Below, in pieces: positions 55,801 through 63,071 of a stretch of DNA of 64,000 nucleotides. Made by a program: the position numbers and the translations under genes. Numbering within the stretch: the first letter of the stretch is position 1; each line of letters starts with the position of its first letter. The stretch is taken from the IMG/VR virus record IMGVR_UViG_3300020438_003204, positions 1 to 64,000 of that record; one strand, written 5' to 3'. This stretch comes from a virus. A model generated the notes under the pieces. That model ran no database searches, was not told the origin of the DNA, and saw only the letters and a program-made list of their open reading frames with translations.

Positions 55801-58181
55801 AAGTTTGGAAGTTTACCATCTAATCTGTTGACTCTACTAGTATCAATAATATCATTGCTCTGCACTGCTAGCAAGTCGTTTTCTTTAAATATTCTATAAT
55901 ATCTATCTTTATCAAAGTTATTGTGTCCAACATCAAACTTTAAAGGAACAGTTGAATTTGTAACTGTCTTATCGATTACTCTTCTTACAGGCTGTCCGTC
56001 TCTAATAGTGGACCACCCATTATAATATCTGTTGTTGTTTAAATTTTTATAGTAGTAGTGTCCAGTTATTTCTCTTGTTAAATTCTTTTGGAAGTCTGGA
56101 CTTTGCTCAGTATAATTAAATCTAGTATGTAGTAGTTCTACTTGAAAATTTAAACCTGGATTATTTCCGTAGTCTACATATTCTGGTTTAAATCCAAGTG
56201 CATCATCATATATATTAGTTGTACTGTGTGTGAAATTAAATATACATCCACCAGTATAATCACTAAGTGGATAAGTTGTTGTATTATCCAATTTGATCAA
56301 ATTAACATCGTAAAGTTCGTTTCGTATTCCAGCACTTCTATGTTCTTTTTGCTGTCCATATATCCATGCTGTTCCGTTCCAATATATCTCTGCACCGCTA
56401 AAAGGATCATCTTTTTCGCCTCTATCAGTATTAACAATATTTGAAATATCTAGTGTGTTAAACCCGTTTAGGATAACAATCTTGTCTCCTGAAACTAATT
56501 GTGTAGCACTGTTAGAACCGTCACTGTTATAAACCTCTGTAAGTGTAATACTAGATTGTACTCCTCCTACTCTAAAAATTTTATTTTTGTATGCAACATT
56601 TGCACTCTCAAAAAATATAATTAGATCATCATTTTCTAACTCAACAGGAACAATTTGTTGCCAAACGTCTTGGTTTGTTGAATCTTGTGGATTTGTTGGT
56701 GTTGCATGATTCTGTATACATTCCCAATATGTAATAACTTGATTTGGTGCTATACCATTTGTAACTTTTACTTTGTCTTTTTTAGTTGCACCTGATACCC
56801 TACTCCACTCAGTTGTTATTCCACTAACTGTTACACTATAATTTGCTTTACCAACAATAGTTAGTGCTGGATCTTCTATGCTTTCTAATGCATGGTCAAT
56901 ATTTGTTAGGTGTCTAATACCAGTGTTATATTTTTCAATATTTTCTTTAAATTCAATGATAGGTCTTACACCTCTACACTTGTCTAACAAGTATGTAGAA
57001 CTATCTAATCCACTAAATGTAAGCATAGCTTGAGCCGCATCTTCGTGTATCCACAAGTTGCTTCTTGCCCATGCACTTTGATCTGTGCTACATCTTTGCT
57101 CTACTAGGTAATCTCTTGTTGTTAATCTATGTTCTCTAAGGTCATAAGGTCTGAAATCAAAACTGCTATCGTCTGCATCAAATCCGCTAGGCTCTTGGTT
57201 ATTATAAACTGTAACATTTACCCATTGTCTTTTTCCATATTGTCCTGCGGCAATTCCAGCATCAAATTGTTTTGTAAATTTAATACCGCCGGGTTGACCT
57301 ACATTATCTACAATGTAGATTTCATCAATATTATTTGTTCCACTATTACTTGTTGCATAGTATGTGTGTATCTCTACTTCTTGTTGTAGTGCTGGTGCTG
57401 TGTTTAATGTTACAACACCAGTTGTATTGTTGTATGAATAAGTTGACGGTGCTAGTAGTACATTATCTAAAAATACTTTTACTCTTACTGCACCATTTGC
57501 CATGCCGGCTGTAAAAGTAGCATTGCCTACTACTGTCTGAATTCTTCTTGTAATATCTGTTGGAGAGAATACTATACGCATTCCGTCTTGTAATGTCAAG
57601 TCTTTTCCGTCAAAAAGATTTGTGTATGTGTATGTTGTTTCACCTATTGCATCATCAATATCAATGTTAAAATTTGGTTTACCTTTAATCTCACAGGGAG
57701 GAATTACATCTACTAACCAAAAATACTTTTGGTGATTTACAAACATGTCATAGTTAATTGGTAAGTCTAATGTATATCCTAGTTCACTTAAAACTCTATT
57801 ATGATTGTTAGTTTCTACTTCATTATACTTCAATGATTTAAGTAAATCGTCATATGCTAATGTTCCACTAACAGTTTTATCTTCGTTTCTATTAACAAAT
57901 CCTTGAGCAAACTGATATGGATCATTGCTTCTGTTATCTATTAGATAATCGTCAGTTATATCTCTATTGGCAGTTTTCTTGCCAACAATATTCCTAATAG
58001 GCTGTAAACTACCACTTGACATTAGTTGTTCAAATGTGCTATCAAAAAACTGTTTGTTTACTGTAGTCTGTAAAATACTTGGGAGTAACTTAGTAACTTC
58101 TCTAGAACCTGTATGCTCTAAAGATTCGCCGGGCCTAGTGGATAAAGGTTTTACAATTGGTTTTGCTTGACGTTCGCTCAT
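46884..58181 (-). CDS. Giant virion structural protein (3765 aa), probable baseplate/tail-wedge component
   Basis: An uninterrupted 3765-residue gene (11.3 kb) following gp6 directly through a TAATG overlap. It lies where T4 has gp7 and related wedge genes, and T4-like marine phages typically carry a very large structural protein there. The N-terminus (ELGYTLDLPINYDMFVNHQKYFWLV) is characteristic of that protein. Blocks seen: GSGYTSAPTVTVYDN near 1520; carbohydrate-module-like strands WDSKTSYKLGDKVIHTGRVWEM near 2120 and WSPSTSYAADAVVRD near 3155; a Thr/Ser-rich region near 2140-2650 with internal repeats; a C-terminal 'IEYNAV...CTRGTRGT...HTSG' block near 3700. Probably a baseplate/periphery or fibre-anchor protein with several adhesion modules; a role in gp7's place is inference. 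Confidence 0.85.
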   Translation of the reverse strand: MSERQAKPIVKPLSTRPGESLEHTGSREVTKLLPSILQTTVNKQFFDSTFEQLMSSGSLQPIRNIVGKKTANRDITDDYLIDNRSNDPYQFAQGFVNRNEDKTVSGTLAYDDLLKSLKYNEVETNNHNRVLSELGYTLDLPINYDMFVNHQKYFWLVDVIPPCEIKGKPNFNIDIDDAIGETTYTYTNLFDGKDLTLQDGMRIVFSPTDITRRIQTVVGNATFTAGMANGAVRVKVFLDNVLLAPSTYSYNNTTGVVTLNTAPALQQEVEIHTYYATSNSGTNNIDEIYIVDNVGQPGGIKFTKQFDAGIAAGQYGKRQWVNVTVYNNQEPSGFDADDSSFDFRPYDLREHRLTTRDYLVEQRCSTDQSAWARSNLWIHEDAAQAMLTFSGLDSSTYLLDKCRGVRPIIEFKENIEKYNTGIRHLTNIDHALESIEDPALTIVGKANYSVTVSGITTEWSRVSGATKKDKVKVTNGIAPNQVITYWECIQNHATPTNPQDSTNQDVWQQIVPVELENDDLIIFFESANVAYKNKIFRVGGVQSSITLTEVYNSDGSNSATQLVSGDKIVILNGFNTLDISNIVNTDRGEKDDPFSGAEIYWNGTAWIYGQQKEHRSAGIRNELYDVNLIKLDNTTTYPLSDYTGGCIFNFTHSTTNIYDDALGFKPEYVDYGNNPGLNFQVELLHTRFNYTEQSPDFQKNLTREITGHYYYKNLNNNRYYNGWSTIRDGQPVRRVIDKTVTNSTVPLKFDVGHNNFDKDRYYRIFKENDLLAVQSNDIIDTSRVNRLDGKLPNLYLNTSTTYFIRTQFPQAELEFVDMDGTTLSSGITRTPGSGDDFNLVIASPTINSFKYRLAASPDNFGVVYLHTSTQETNIKVTKNGASFTNYTLTGNILEISSGLRKEDQYQVSVFTTAKYSDTAEGNFEVVDTHKFNPQNSTFGKVSYGDLLLHLKSQMTQIPTFTGEWAGFNNYRNIPHDHTFGGIIRQQPYSTELINQLFTENDTDPISSLQYSSNSYKNFIRSFKTKITQLNESVDITEPVYKLVDKTLEAINIGRNKTSAFARSQMAMYRDYEEANFSWVLNQTPTFDLPFTVNEYDDTFNHTQAWVQIPDAAGAHTWRALKYPEEYTFNNFQIIITLSGITFPGSGQNNLHFRWYKRDSVSFVPPSSVKLGLTRPVTPELRSNYSKDSTGTATDSVIIGHDGNVHVRNGTELFDRQVVGFDPVDAGLWDLELRISNNLGVELPLVVNSKQYWPNASRNTPYTWKNFQDTIRSEYNKWKTENNVTNFNSSTYYSGSDKFTWNYSSVTPNIGGWRGLYRYFFNTDKPHTDPWEMMGYNEKPTWWDANYSWTDASKRTALITALKYGNISDPGLASNLQVYDLDYSYPSYDWSTNTLVTLLGVLNDPVTAGVVTTPVLADRQKDFVYGDWGPVEEQWRRSSEFKFASALALLRTRPLIGTNLYFKTDKRTIISTLGYNNPQVRDSDQRKLTSWSNIDLSDAKIIGAIIESVRIKDAGSGYTSAPTVTVYDNFGSGAEISISIKGGKLVAARITKQGQEYFNTPRLVLSGGNGVLEAVIEKDTRRYFSGFSNSITSYALLSGTTSDVILQRFKNMTFNPIIKAGGFVNNNQNFILESSQDKGRVFVPEENFSTHLYVNKPDIEYFFGGIIVTKTANGYTVNGYDNSLGYFNYNAPATNSSSAKVTFSGTLQVDVRRYTDFETAISQLDYNTELKTIQEVYDFIQGYGHYLTSLGFTQSWKNAGSNFGNWATGNSTEILYLIPDPNKVTVQDDRLGYFDNLNTRYDGVYNIVSNLGKQISASDIAINRSSMSLDEETVFQTKETTTNMFGLRLYKVQMEHVFIFDNVTNFDDVIASSEIGQIHERIIWRGNRTKNWNGKLFTPGHIVNGDSILPNFDSVAGQLDQYYAKTNTLSNKQISDVARFNSGYNKPNWANTLDLDDDSVYEFVKGTYKYKGTRYALDAFMRNRGLFNGDATADLNEMWAVRMADFGDTAKRKLTEFQITPRLLVTDPQPIRFTSGQKYDVLSDIVIDIDDTSPLNVYNPDSEQFTTREIKTYDDQNQNSMFANDFINAGAPLLTETDYRALNKEDFLLFPSETRIAYDFDGDWQDYDKWDSKTSYKLGDKVIHTGRVWEMLDPDGASGLTTANNPIELVGTVTLPIIPSVGQTLVIDGTTISLTKSATSTTLNVITVDGSQDVRTNNEVAHDSTLVLGQTSASSSTITFSNSVITTTFNDIVKTGTTVNPMIQGSATATLIIDGTTVNFNELITTNTNITAQQAYENTFNSSSWIQNQSTIATTATTRIARIESLRSAYIAANSAAAWATWLGTYYTNNAGLNISHVITLVQLGGTTATAAQQFLDQDVILINNMLGTSFIGTNVANGSEIISPSQIATCQGRMNNGVFTDDIAIYLQANAPAVFAVTTVVATQSGSGFKQYSVIDIVNRINASGISNITAGNNPSSQLTITKTTSTPSVAFDLTISVGTMNGTVGFNSAQETIQSQGSNVQSTPNLTQQQVVDQINNASITGVTASVLGNLIRLQSSLSQFFIGSGTANATIGLSSGITPASTTTSTTSASLSLPDILESINLATITGVTAISANNKVKLVSTNSTLVVGAGTANSTLGLTAQTYSATTGNVSNVFNAIVGSDGNQVFQQMTNDPNIFSIWVADDSEFGNYNLGHEIYQTMDFGMYTHDACGGIEDADEAQIDVTRQNGETQAHNLVVGDYILIRGSDSVPSIDGIHRVTRVDPNNIRRFYIDQYIEKTGHTGNIYPLRKMRFSTYAALEADRQTKVNGIYKYNFSGVRQNNSLHPIYAFVDNDGSASNPSSQVYKWVGTWNDTNGNVGEWQIVRSGNKQARNDLVNNVKLYDAVKQTTITSLETYDPVKGIIFGFIKNEIDYILTNDVANYNYNSLDGSVENINAWQSSYVGKRWWDLSTAVYLDYEQGSIDYMQNNWGKLFDGATIDIYEWTRSPVLPEKWIELVDQEIVIDGKVASGEAFTTVINSEIVYNWTEESYYNNRTKRNESVYYFWVKNKTNFSGVRQYNVLQLSQLLTDPSGYNLSWCATAGTDTLLLSGISNSVTENTVVQLDVDRRFNALPMQDWLMLAEDDPQSIIPEYLHIKIRDSLSGFNRFSVTKTYSLWSPSTSYAADAVVRDNDGNFYISRVASNQNNKPSIDNDMSHWQRVYDFSFENNTQINDITILRSQPIPNLKLHKFNRYGHQVRPRQSLYRELEEARQNFVYTVNSLLSEVNVIDEINNWENAFTTKFTEGVITYDINDYIALVDWKLIERDADDNITYQFPTNTVPDLVYNTKQDYVDAGEPIDGSYILIKNTSGDDIIRSEMYHFINGADKLVFKEKATIELSEEVWFQRKFGHGFDVANFDVVPFDSGSENVISKLFDLLRTEIFINHHKVKYNKLWFKMLFTALLQNTADDFAFKTTYTHLNVKRPLLLNKKFYQPTSIEPVEDFFNSVKPFHTKLLSSMDSNTHGESTNIEVDEVSRNTCITIKHGDHTLRTWAGDTVLSGGGFSSNVPTDEDYSMFNFQPADFEFDYDGNIFDQPDKEGWGEELMPVDYTENISILVQTNASGSTETADTRTFRINMYEPQGLQESVAIVDTYKTTTTANITATDTTIPLVDAGLMDRVDRGDGDIGLVPGVVWIGTERIEYNAVSGENLVFCTRGTRGTSSQAHTSGATVTNAGPSQRIPTVQKFSHYEDGLRLAYNDSGISLSAAGISPEHAFIRNAGQGSI
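50240..50600 (-). repeat. Internal tandem repeats in the giant protein
   Basis: Two adjacent blocks of about 60 residues repeat the pattern 'INxAxITGVTA...L.S..S...VGSGTANxTxGL' (for example DQINNASITGVTAS then ESINLATITGVTAI; FIGSGTANATIGL then VVGAGTANSTLGL). A third, weaker block (NRINASGISNITAG) precedes them. Confidence 0.8.
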
Positions 58182-61100
58182 TAATAGCCTCCTCCACTGC
58201 CACCGCTTCCACCGCCTCCGGTGCCGCCACTTACACTTACATTAGTACCAGTGTTTTGTGAAATTGTAGTACTATTTCCAGCTAGTGTTTTCGTAACAAC
58301 AATATTTGAACTTGCTAATATAGGTAAAAATAATTCATCGCTATCACTAGTTATCTCAAATAATGCAGTGTTATTTTCTATACTACTAACTGGGTTAATT
58401 GTTATTTGACTTATTTCACCTATCATATTATTATGTATGAAAGCTGCCATTTCAGTAAAGTAAAACTCTTCGCCAAAGTCCCAGTTATCAATATTAAAAT
58501 AAGAGTAGATTAGATTAATAACTCTCTGTTGTATTTCTGTATCACTAAGTGTACTGTTTACAGTTTTTGTTACATTAAATCTCGCTTGAAGTTCTCCACT
58601 TGCTAAATCTCCAAATAGTATTTTATACTTAACAGGTCGATATATAACTTGATCACTAATACTTTTCTTTTCGTTTAAGCTATCAAACAACTCTCCTAGT
58701 TCACTTACAGTTGGTGGAGTAGGTTTAGTTTCAATTCTACCATCGTATTGTGCCCATGTTCTAAACTGTGTATTGTAGCTGTTTAACAATACATAAGTGT
58801 CAATGATATTTGTGGTACTTGGATCAATCACTTGATTAATGTCAGCAATTCTGTTATACTGAACATGTAAATCACAAGCTCCATTTACCTGTGTAGTTCC
58901 ATTTGTATTATCAACTATACTGTAATCGTATCCATCAACTGTGGTTGTGCCTAAATTTATAGTTTGATTTGCTATTATCTGGTTAAATGCTTCAGGGTTA
59001 TTAGGATATCCGTCATTGTCAGGGTCAGCTAAACTAACTCTCAAATTATGAGGATCTGTGTATCCGTCTGCATATGTAAATGTTCCAAATGCGTTAAACT
59101 TATAATCTATACCCATTGGGTCTGGATTTGTTTTGCTCTTAGGATTAATTTTCAATATCTTAATATTATCTCTCAGAGGTTTATGTGTTTCGCTACTGAA
59201 CGAGCTATTAAAGTTTAAGTTTGTAAATTTAAGTTTTTTAGGACTTCCTAATACAAACTGTGTTTTTCTTGCTAACATTTCCCATTCGGTCGCACTATAG
59301 TTAAAACGTAATACCCAACTGTTATCTATTCCAGTACTTGATCCGTCTCCTTCAAACTGTCTATTCCAGTTAGTAGGATCATTTAGTGTTGCAGTATTTG
59401 CAGGCAAGTTTGAACTGTCAATAATTATCCACTGCTGACTTTCTGCACTATATCTTAATGCAAAACTATTTCTACTGTCAATTTTATCAATAACATTTTG
59501 TCTAGTTGTAGCTGTCAAATCTATTGCAATCTTAGGAACAATACGCTTAACTCTTGCACCAGTTGGTATAATACCGTTAATTACTACTGAGCCTTTTCCA
59601 GTATTATCAATCCCTGATGGTGTACCAGTACTATCATCTTCGCCGAGTCCATCTTTATAAATTCTATCAATTTTAACCCATTGTATATCTGCGTTAACAA
59701 TCGTTGCTACTGCACTTGCTCCAGTACCACCACCGCTAGAAAATGATATATTTGTACTCTGATCATATCCGCTTCCGGTATCGGTAATTGCAACACTAGT
59801 AACTGTACCGTTTGCTACTGTACATGTTGCTGTTGCTCCGGATCCTTTTCCTATAACTGTTACTGTAGGTGTACTAGTATATCCGCTACCTCCATTGGTA
59901 ACAGTAGCTACACTAATATAACCTTCTTTATAAGGACTACTAATAAATTCCACTAGTCCATTGAGATCTGCTTTTTTCAAACTGTTTGTAGCTGTTAATC
60001 CTACTCGTTGTACATTTGAATTTAATGTAAAGTAACCACTACATCCGTTTGCGCCTTTTGTTACTTGTGTCCAACGAAATGTATTAGCATCAGATGTACC
60101 CAAGTATGTTATTCCACTTGTACTATCTGAAAAATCTGTTTGTGCATCATGTGTTGTAGTACTATAACCTTGTCTGTTATAGTAGAAATTACTTACTTCA
60201 GGATTAGCAAGGAGATGTTTGATATGTTTGTTGAATATACTTGCGCCTGACAAGTTAGTAGGTAAATTAATTACACTTCTAGTTGTTATATTATTTTCGT
60301 ACAAGTAAGCGTCATCTGTATATTGTATTGCATCTGCATAAGTTGCTGTTGGATCATATATGTCACGGAATCTACTGTGTCCACTATGTACTCTATTAAT
60401 ACTTTTAATTTTACGAATGTTTTCACTTACTGTTACAGGAAAAATGCTGTAATCTTCTGCTGTTACCATTCTATCCTGTGTTGCAAAGAATCGAGGAGCG
60501 TTAGCTTTAATACTTGCTACACTTTCTCTTGTACTTGCATTTGTAACATTTGTTTTTAAACTTGCATTAAACATTGCACTGTATGTGTTTCCGTTTGATC
60601 CAATATATCTAAGTGTAAAACTAGTAGTGTTAAAACTGTCTGGAGTTAAGCTGTATGTTTGATTAAGTCCAGTTCTATACCATACTCTAATAATCCCACG
60701 TGGAGTATTTCCAAAATTGCCGTCAGCAAACACAACACTAATTTGATCATCTTGTCTACTTGCAACACTAAAAATATCTCTAATAGCATTGTTCTTTGCA
60801 TTAAACAATGTTCCGTTTCCAAATAGTCTGTCTACTTGTGTCCAATTCTTTTGAATTTGACCTACTTCGTCTATTGTTTGTACCCAAACATTTCCATTTG
60901 CTACGTTATCAGCATTAATATCTAATACCAAATTTGGTAGACCTTCTGTAATTTGAAAGTCTTTGTGTTCTAGTTGTCCTTGTTTAAATCCTACAAAGAA
61001 ACCTGTGTTAGGACTGCTATTACCACTACTATCGTTTTTGTACAAAAAGTCAACTACTGCATAAGGGTTAGGTGTTTTTTCGTTTACTGTCTGTGTGGTG

Positions 61101-61759
61101 TTGTTATACTCTGGACTATAAAAACTAAAATTAGCTTGTGCTCCATTAACTTTGTTTGAAAAGTTTCTTTCAGCTGTATTAGATGTGCTATTTGTTCTAT
61201 AAATTTCGTTGGTAACTCCAGTAGTACTAAAACTACTATAAGGTGAACCAAATTGACTACTTGCTTGAAATATTGCGTTCATAATGGATAGAAAGTTTTG
61301 ATAGCTGTTGGTATCAGTTAAGTCTTCAAACTGTACAGTACTATTAGCTAGACTATTGCCATTTGTGTCAAACACAGCTTCGTCAGTTTTTACACTGTCA
61401 ATTTTTAAATATCCGTTTGCAACAACATTTCTAGTTGGCTTGTATCCTAAAAATTCAGCAATACGCAAGGCGCTATCTCTACGTTCTGCTGTGCTAAGAT
61501 AATTTTCTCTGCTAGCTAAGTCTGCTCTAAATGCTAAGTTATGTCCCAAAAATGCTAAAAGTTCTAGTAGTGCTATAAATTCACTGCTATTAATGTAGTC
61601 ATTAAAGTTTTCTGGATAGTTTGTGCTTATATAATCAACCATAGCGTTTCTTATGGTTTCAAAATCATATGCTTGAAAGTTTGCTTCGCTGAAACTTTCG
61701 TATGCTACGCTAAAGTCCTCTGCGGCAAATAAACTACTCTGTCTTGCGCCTTGTGCCAT
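58181..61759 (-). CDS. 6: Baseplate wedge protein gp6-like
   Basis: A 1192-residue protein recognisable as T4-like gp6, the subunit that builds the wedge and joins it to gp25 and gp53: the N-terminus (FSEANFQAYDFETIRNAMVDYI, LLELLAFLGHNLAFRADLAS, ENYLSTAERRDSALRIAEFLGY) is the conserved gp6/gpJ-family segment, and the C-terminal VINLIYSYFNIDNWDFGEEFYFTEM segment fits the same family. T4 gp6 is 660 residues, so this version has large insertions, including a GSGYTSTPTVTV-type repeat near 623-670, and ends in a Gly/Ser-rich tail (GGGGSGGSGGGY). It begins in a TAATG overlap with gp25. Confidence 0.93.
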   Translation of the reverse strand: MAQGARQSSLFAAEDFSVAYESFSEANFQAYDFETIRNAMVDYISTNYPENFNDYINSSEFIALLELLAFLGHNLAFRADLASRENYLSTAERRDSALRIAEFLGYKPTRNVVANGYLKIDSVKTDEAVFDTNGNSLANSTVQFEDLTDTNSYQNFLSIMNAIFQASSQFGSPYSSFSTTGVTNEIYRTNSTSNTAERNFSNKVNGAQANFSFYSPEYNNTTQTVNEKTPNPYAVVDFLYKNDSSGNSSPNTGFFVGFKQGQLEHKDFQITEGLPNLVLDINADNVANGNVWVQTIDEVGQIQKNWTQVDRLFGNGTLFNAKNNAIRDIFSVASRQDDQISVVFADGNFGNTPRGIIRVWYRTGLNQTYSLTPDSFNTTSFTLRYIGSNGNTYSAMFNASLKTNVTNASTRESVASIKANAPRFFATQDRMVTAEDYSIFPVTVSENIRKIKSINRVHSGHSRFRDIYDPTATYADAIQYTDDAYLYENNITTRSVINLPTNLSGASIFNKHIKHLLANPEVSNFYYNRQGYSTTTHDAQTDFSDSTSGITYLGTSDANTFRWTQVTKGANGCSGYFTLNSNVQRVGLTATNSLKKADLNGLVEFISSPYKEGYISVATVTNGGSGYTSTPTVTVIGKGSGATATCTVANGTVTSVAITDTGSGYDQSTNISFSSGGGTGASAVATIVNADIQWVKIDRIYKDGLGEDDSTGTPSGIDNTGKGSVVINGIIPTGARVKRIVPKIAIDLTATTRQNVIDKIDSRNSFALRYSAESQQWIIIDSSNLPANTATLNDPTNWNRQFEGDGSSTGIDNSWVLRFNYSATEWEMLARKTQFVLGSPKKLKFTNLNFNSSFSSETHKPLRDNIKILKINPKSKTNPDPMGIDYKFNAFGTFTYADGYTDPHNLRVSLADPDNDGYPNNPEAFNQIIANQTINLGTTTVDGYDYSIVDNTNGTTQVNGACDLHVQYNRIADINQVIDPSTTNIIDTYVLLNSYNTQFRTWAQYDGRIETKPTPPTVSELGELFDSLNEKKSISDQVIYRPVKYKILFGDLASGELQARFNVTKTVNSTLSDTEIQQRVINLIYSYFNIDNWDFGEEFYFTEMAAFIHNNMIGEISQITINPVSSIENNTALFEITSDSDELFLPILASSNIVVTKTLAGNSTTISQNTGTNVSVSGGTGGGGSGGSGGGY
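59750..59900 (-). repeat. GSGY-type repeat module in gp6
   Basis: Two repeats of the 'GSGYxxxxxxxxxxGxGA' type (GGSGYTSTPTVTV and DTGSGYDQSTNISF) in adjacent segments. A related block, GSGYTSAPTVTVY, occurs in the giant protein near 53620. Confidence 0.7.
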
Positions 61760-62121
61760 TATTCTTCACCTATAAAATTTAGAAACAATTCTTCTGCTGT
61801 TCCTGTATCGATATACTCAAGCCTTACCTTAATGTTCAATGAATGCTCATCAGGTTTTGTTAGTAGTGTTTCCAATGGTTTCCATCGTGGATCATTGTTT
61901 ACTATTGTTTCGACGTCGTCGATTGCTAATTGCTCTGTCTGTGCATCAAGAGGTTCAAATACTAGATCCGGAAGTATACTTCCAAATGTAGGATTTTGTA
62001 CACGTTCTCCTCTGCGAGTGTAAAAATGATTTAATAAATCTCTTCGAGCAATATCAACATCAGTTAGTGTTTTACTACCGTATGTTGTGCCTACTGTGCT
62101 ATATCCTATATACGTTACCAT
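61759..62121 (-). CDS. 25: Baseplate wedge protein gp25-like
   Basis: A 120-residue protein matching the T4 gp25/lysozyme-related wedge family. DIARRDLLNHFYTRRGERVQNPTFGSIL holds the EPR-like 'N..F..l...' segment, and IDDVETIVNNDPRWKP and LNIKVRLEYIDTGT are the conserved wedge blocks. gp25 sits at the inner wedge with gp6 and gp53. The predicted late +1 (62121) is the A of its ATG, so its message may have no leader. It overlaps gp6 by TAATG. Confidence 0.93.
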   Translation of the reverse strand: MVTYIGYSTVGTTYGSKTLTDVDIARRDLLNHFYTRRGERVQNPTFGSILPDLVFEPLDAQTEQLAIDDVETIVNNDPRWKPLETLLTKPDEHSLNIKVRLEYIDTGTAEELFLNFIGEE

Positions 62122-62126
62122 ACAAG

Positions 62127-62134
62127 TATTTATG
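62127..62134 (-). promoter_or_regulatory. T4-type late promoter CATAAATA before gp25
   Basis: Minus-strand CATAAATA with the +1 predicted at 62121, exactly the A of the gp25 ATG. It occupies the only gap (32 bases) in this part of the virion module. Confidence 0.72.
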
Positions 62135-62153
62135 GTAGAATTAACTGCTGAGT

Positions 62154-63071
62154 TTATATTTTAATGGTAGTTGCAATGATATCGCCAGTATTCATAGTTT
62201 TACTAATTGTAAGTTGATCATCTACTATAGTAAAGTCATAAAAATGCTGTTGAATCTCTCCATTTATAGTAACTGATAGCTTTTCTACCGGACTCATACT
62301 GGCAGTTTGTTCTAATGTAAACGTACTAGTGCCACTATATGTAAAGTTCTTAGTTAATAGCGTCTTGTTGTATTCTTTAACAACATCACGCTGTATGCTT
62401 TCTGGACTAAAAGGTAAAAAACTACCTGTTTCGGCATAATATGCAAATCTAGCTCTGCGTAATTGTTCAGGGGATAAGGCATCTCTTTCATTAAATGAAC
62501 GCATTTGATGTATTCCAGTTGTCCTTGACAAGGTCCTAGATTTAAAAGATCCGTAATCTGCTAATCTTAAAACTGTAGCAGCTTTAACACAAAGAGTTCG
62601 ATTTTTAGAGCTACGCATCATCATGCTTGCAATAGTATCATAATCTTTAGCTTTTAAAACTGATAACATTTCATAGGTAGCTTCATTTGCTTCAATAGTA
62701 AAAACTCTTCCTGTTGCCCAATGATGCAATACTAGTCCATCGTAAACAGATTGTGGTAATGCAGGTATAACTGCCGGAGATTCAATACTATTTTGTGTAA
62801 TTTGTTTCTTCACAATAGTTTGTTGTTTATTAAAAGCTGTAAGCCATCTGTCGTATGATTGTTGTTCAGTTAACCCTTGACTAAAATTACCTTCTCCGTA
62901 TGCAGTTTGGTCAAAACCACTATACCCGCTGAAGAAATGTAGTGCTAAAGATATAGCATTATCACTTGCTGTTAATTTAGTTACATCAATTTCGGTTGTA
63001 TAAGCTGTTGTATCTTTTACAATATAATCGGTCCATACTGTTTGAAATTTTCTATCTACAGTAGTTGTCAT
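62154..63071 (-). CDS. Uncharacterised virion-module protein (305 aa)
   Basis: A 305-residue protein between the hub gene and gp25. It starts MTTTVDRKFQTVWTDYIVK and contains a helix-rich middle (LPQSVYDGLVLHHWATG; SMMMRSSKNRTLCVKAATVLRLADYG) and a beta-rich C-terminus (KLSVTINGEIQQHFYDFTIVDD, TGDIIATTIKI) like a fibre or adaptor end. The middle faintly resembles a lysozyme fold, but no catalytic Glu-Asp-Thr set is apparent. The start is ATG in an ATGA overlap with the hub gene. It is likely a baseplate or tail component. Confidence 0.65.
   Translation of the reverse strand: MTTTVDRKFQTVWTDYIVKDTTAYTTEIDVTKLTASDNAISLALHFFSGYSGFDQTAYGEGNFSQGLTEQQSYDRWLTAFNKQQTIVKKQITQNSIESPAVIPALPQSVYDGLVLHHWATGRVFTIEANEATYEMLSVLKAKDYDTIASMMMRSSKNRTLCVKAATVLRLADYGSFKSRTLSRTTGIHQMRSFNERDALSPEQLRRARFAYYAETGSFLPFSPESIQRDVVKEYNKTLLTKNFTYSGTSTFTLEQTASMSPVEKLSVTINGEIQQHFYDFTIVDDQLTISKTMNTGDIIATTIKI

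Noticed and set aside
62154-63071. Lysozyme function for the 305-residue protein
   Set aside because: LPQSVYDGLVLHHWATG faintly resembles a lysozyme helix, but the catalytic Glu-Asp-Thr pattern is absent.
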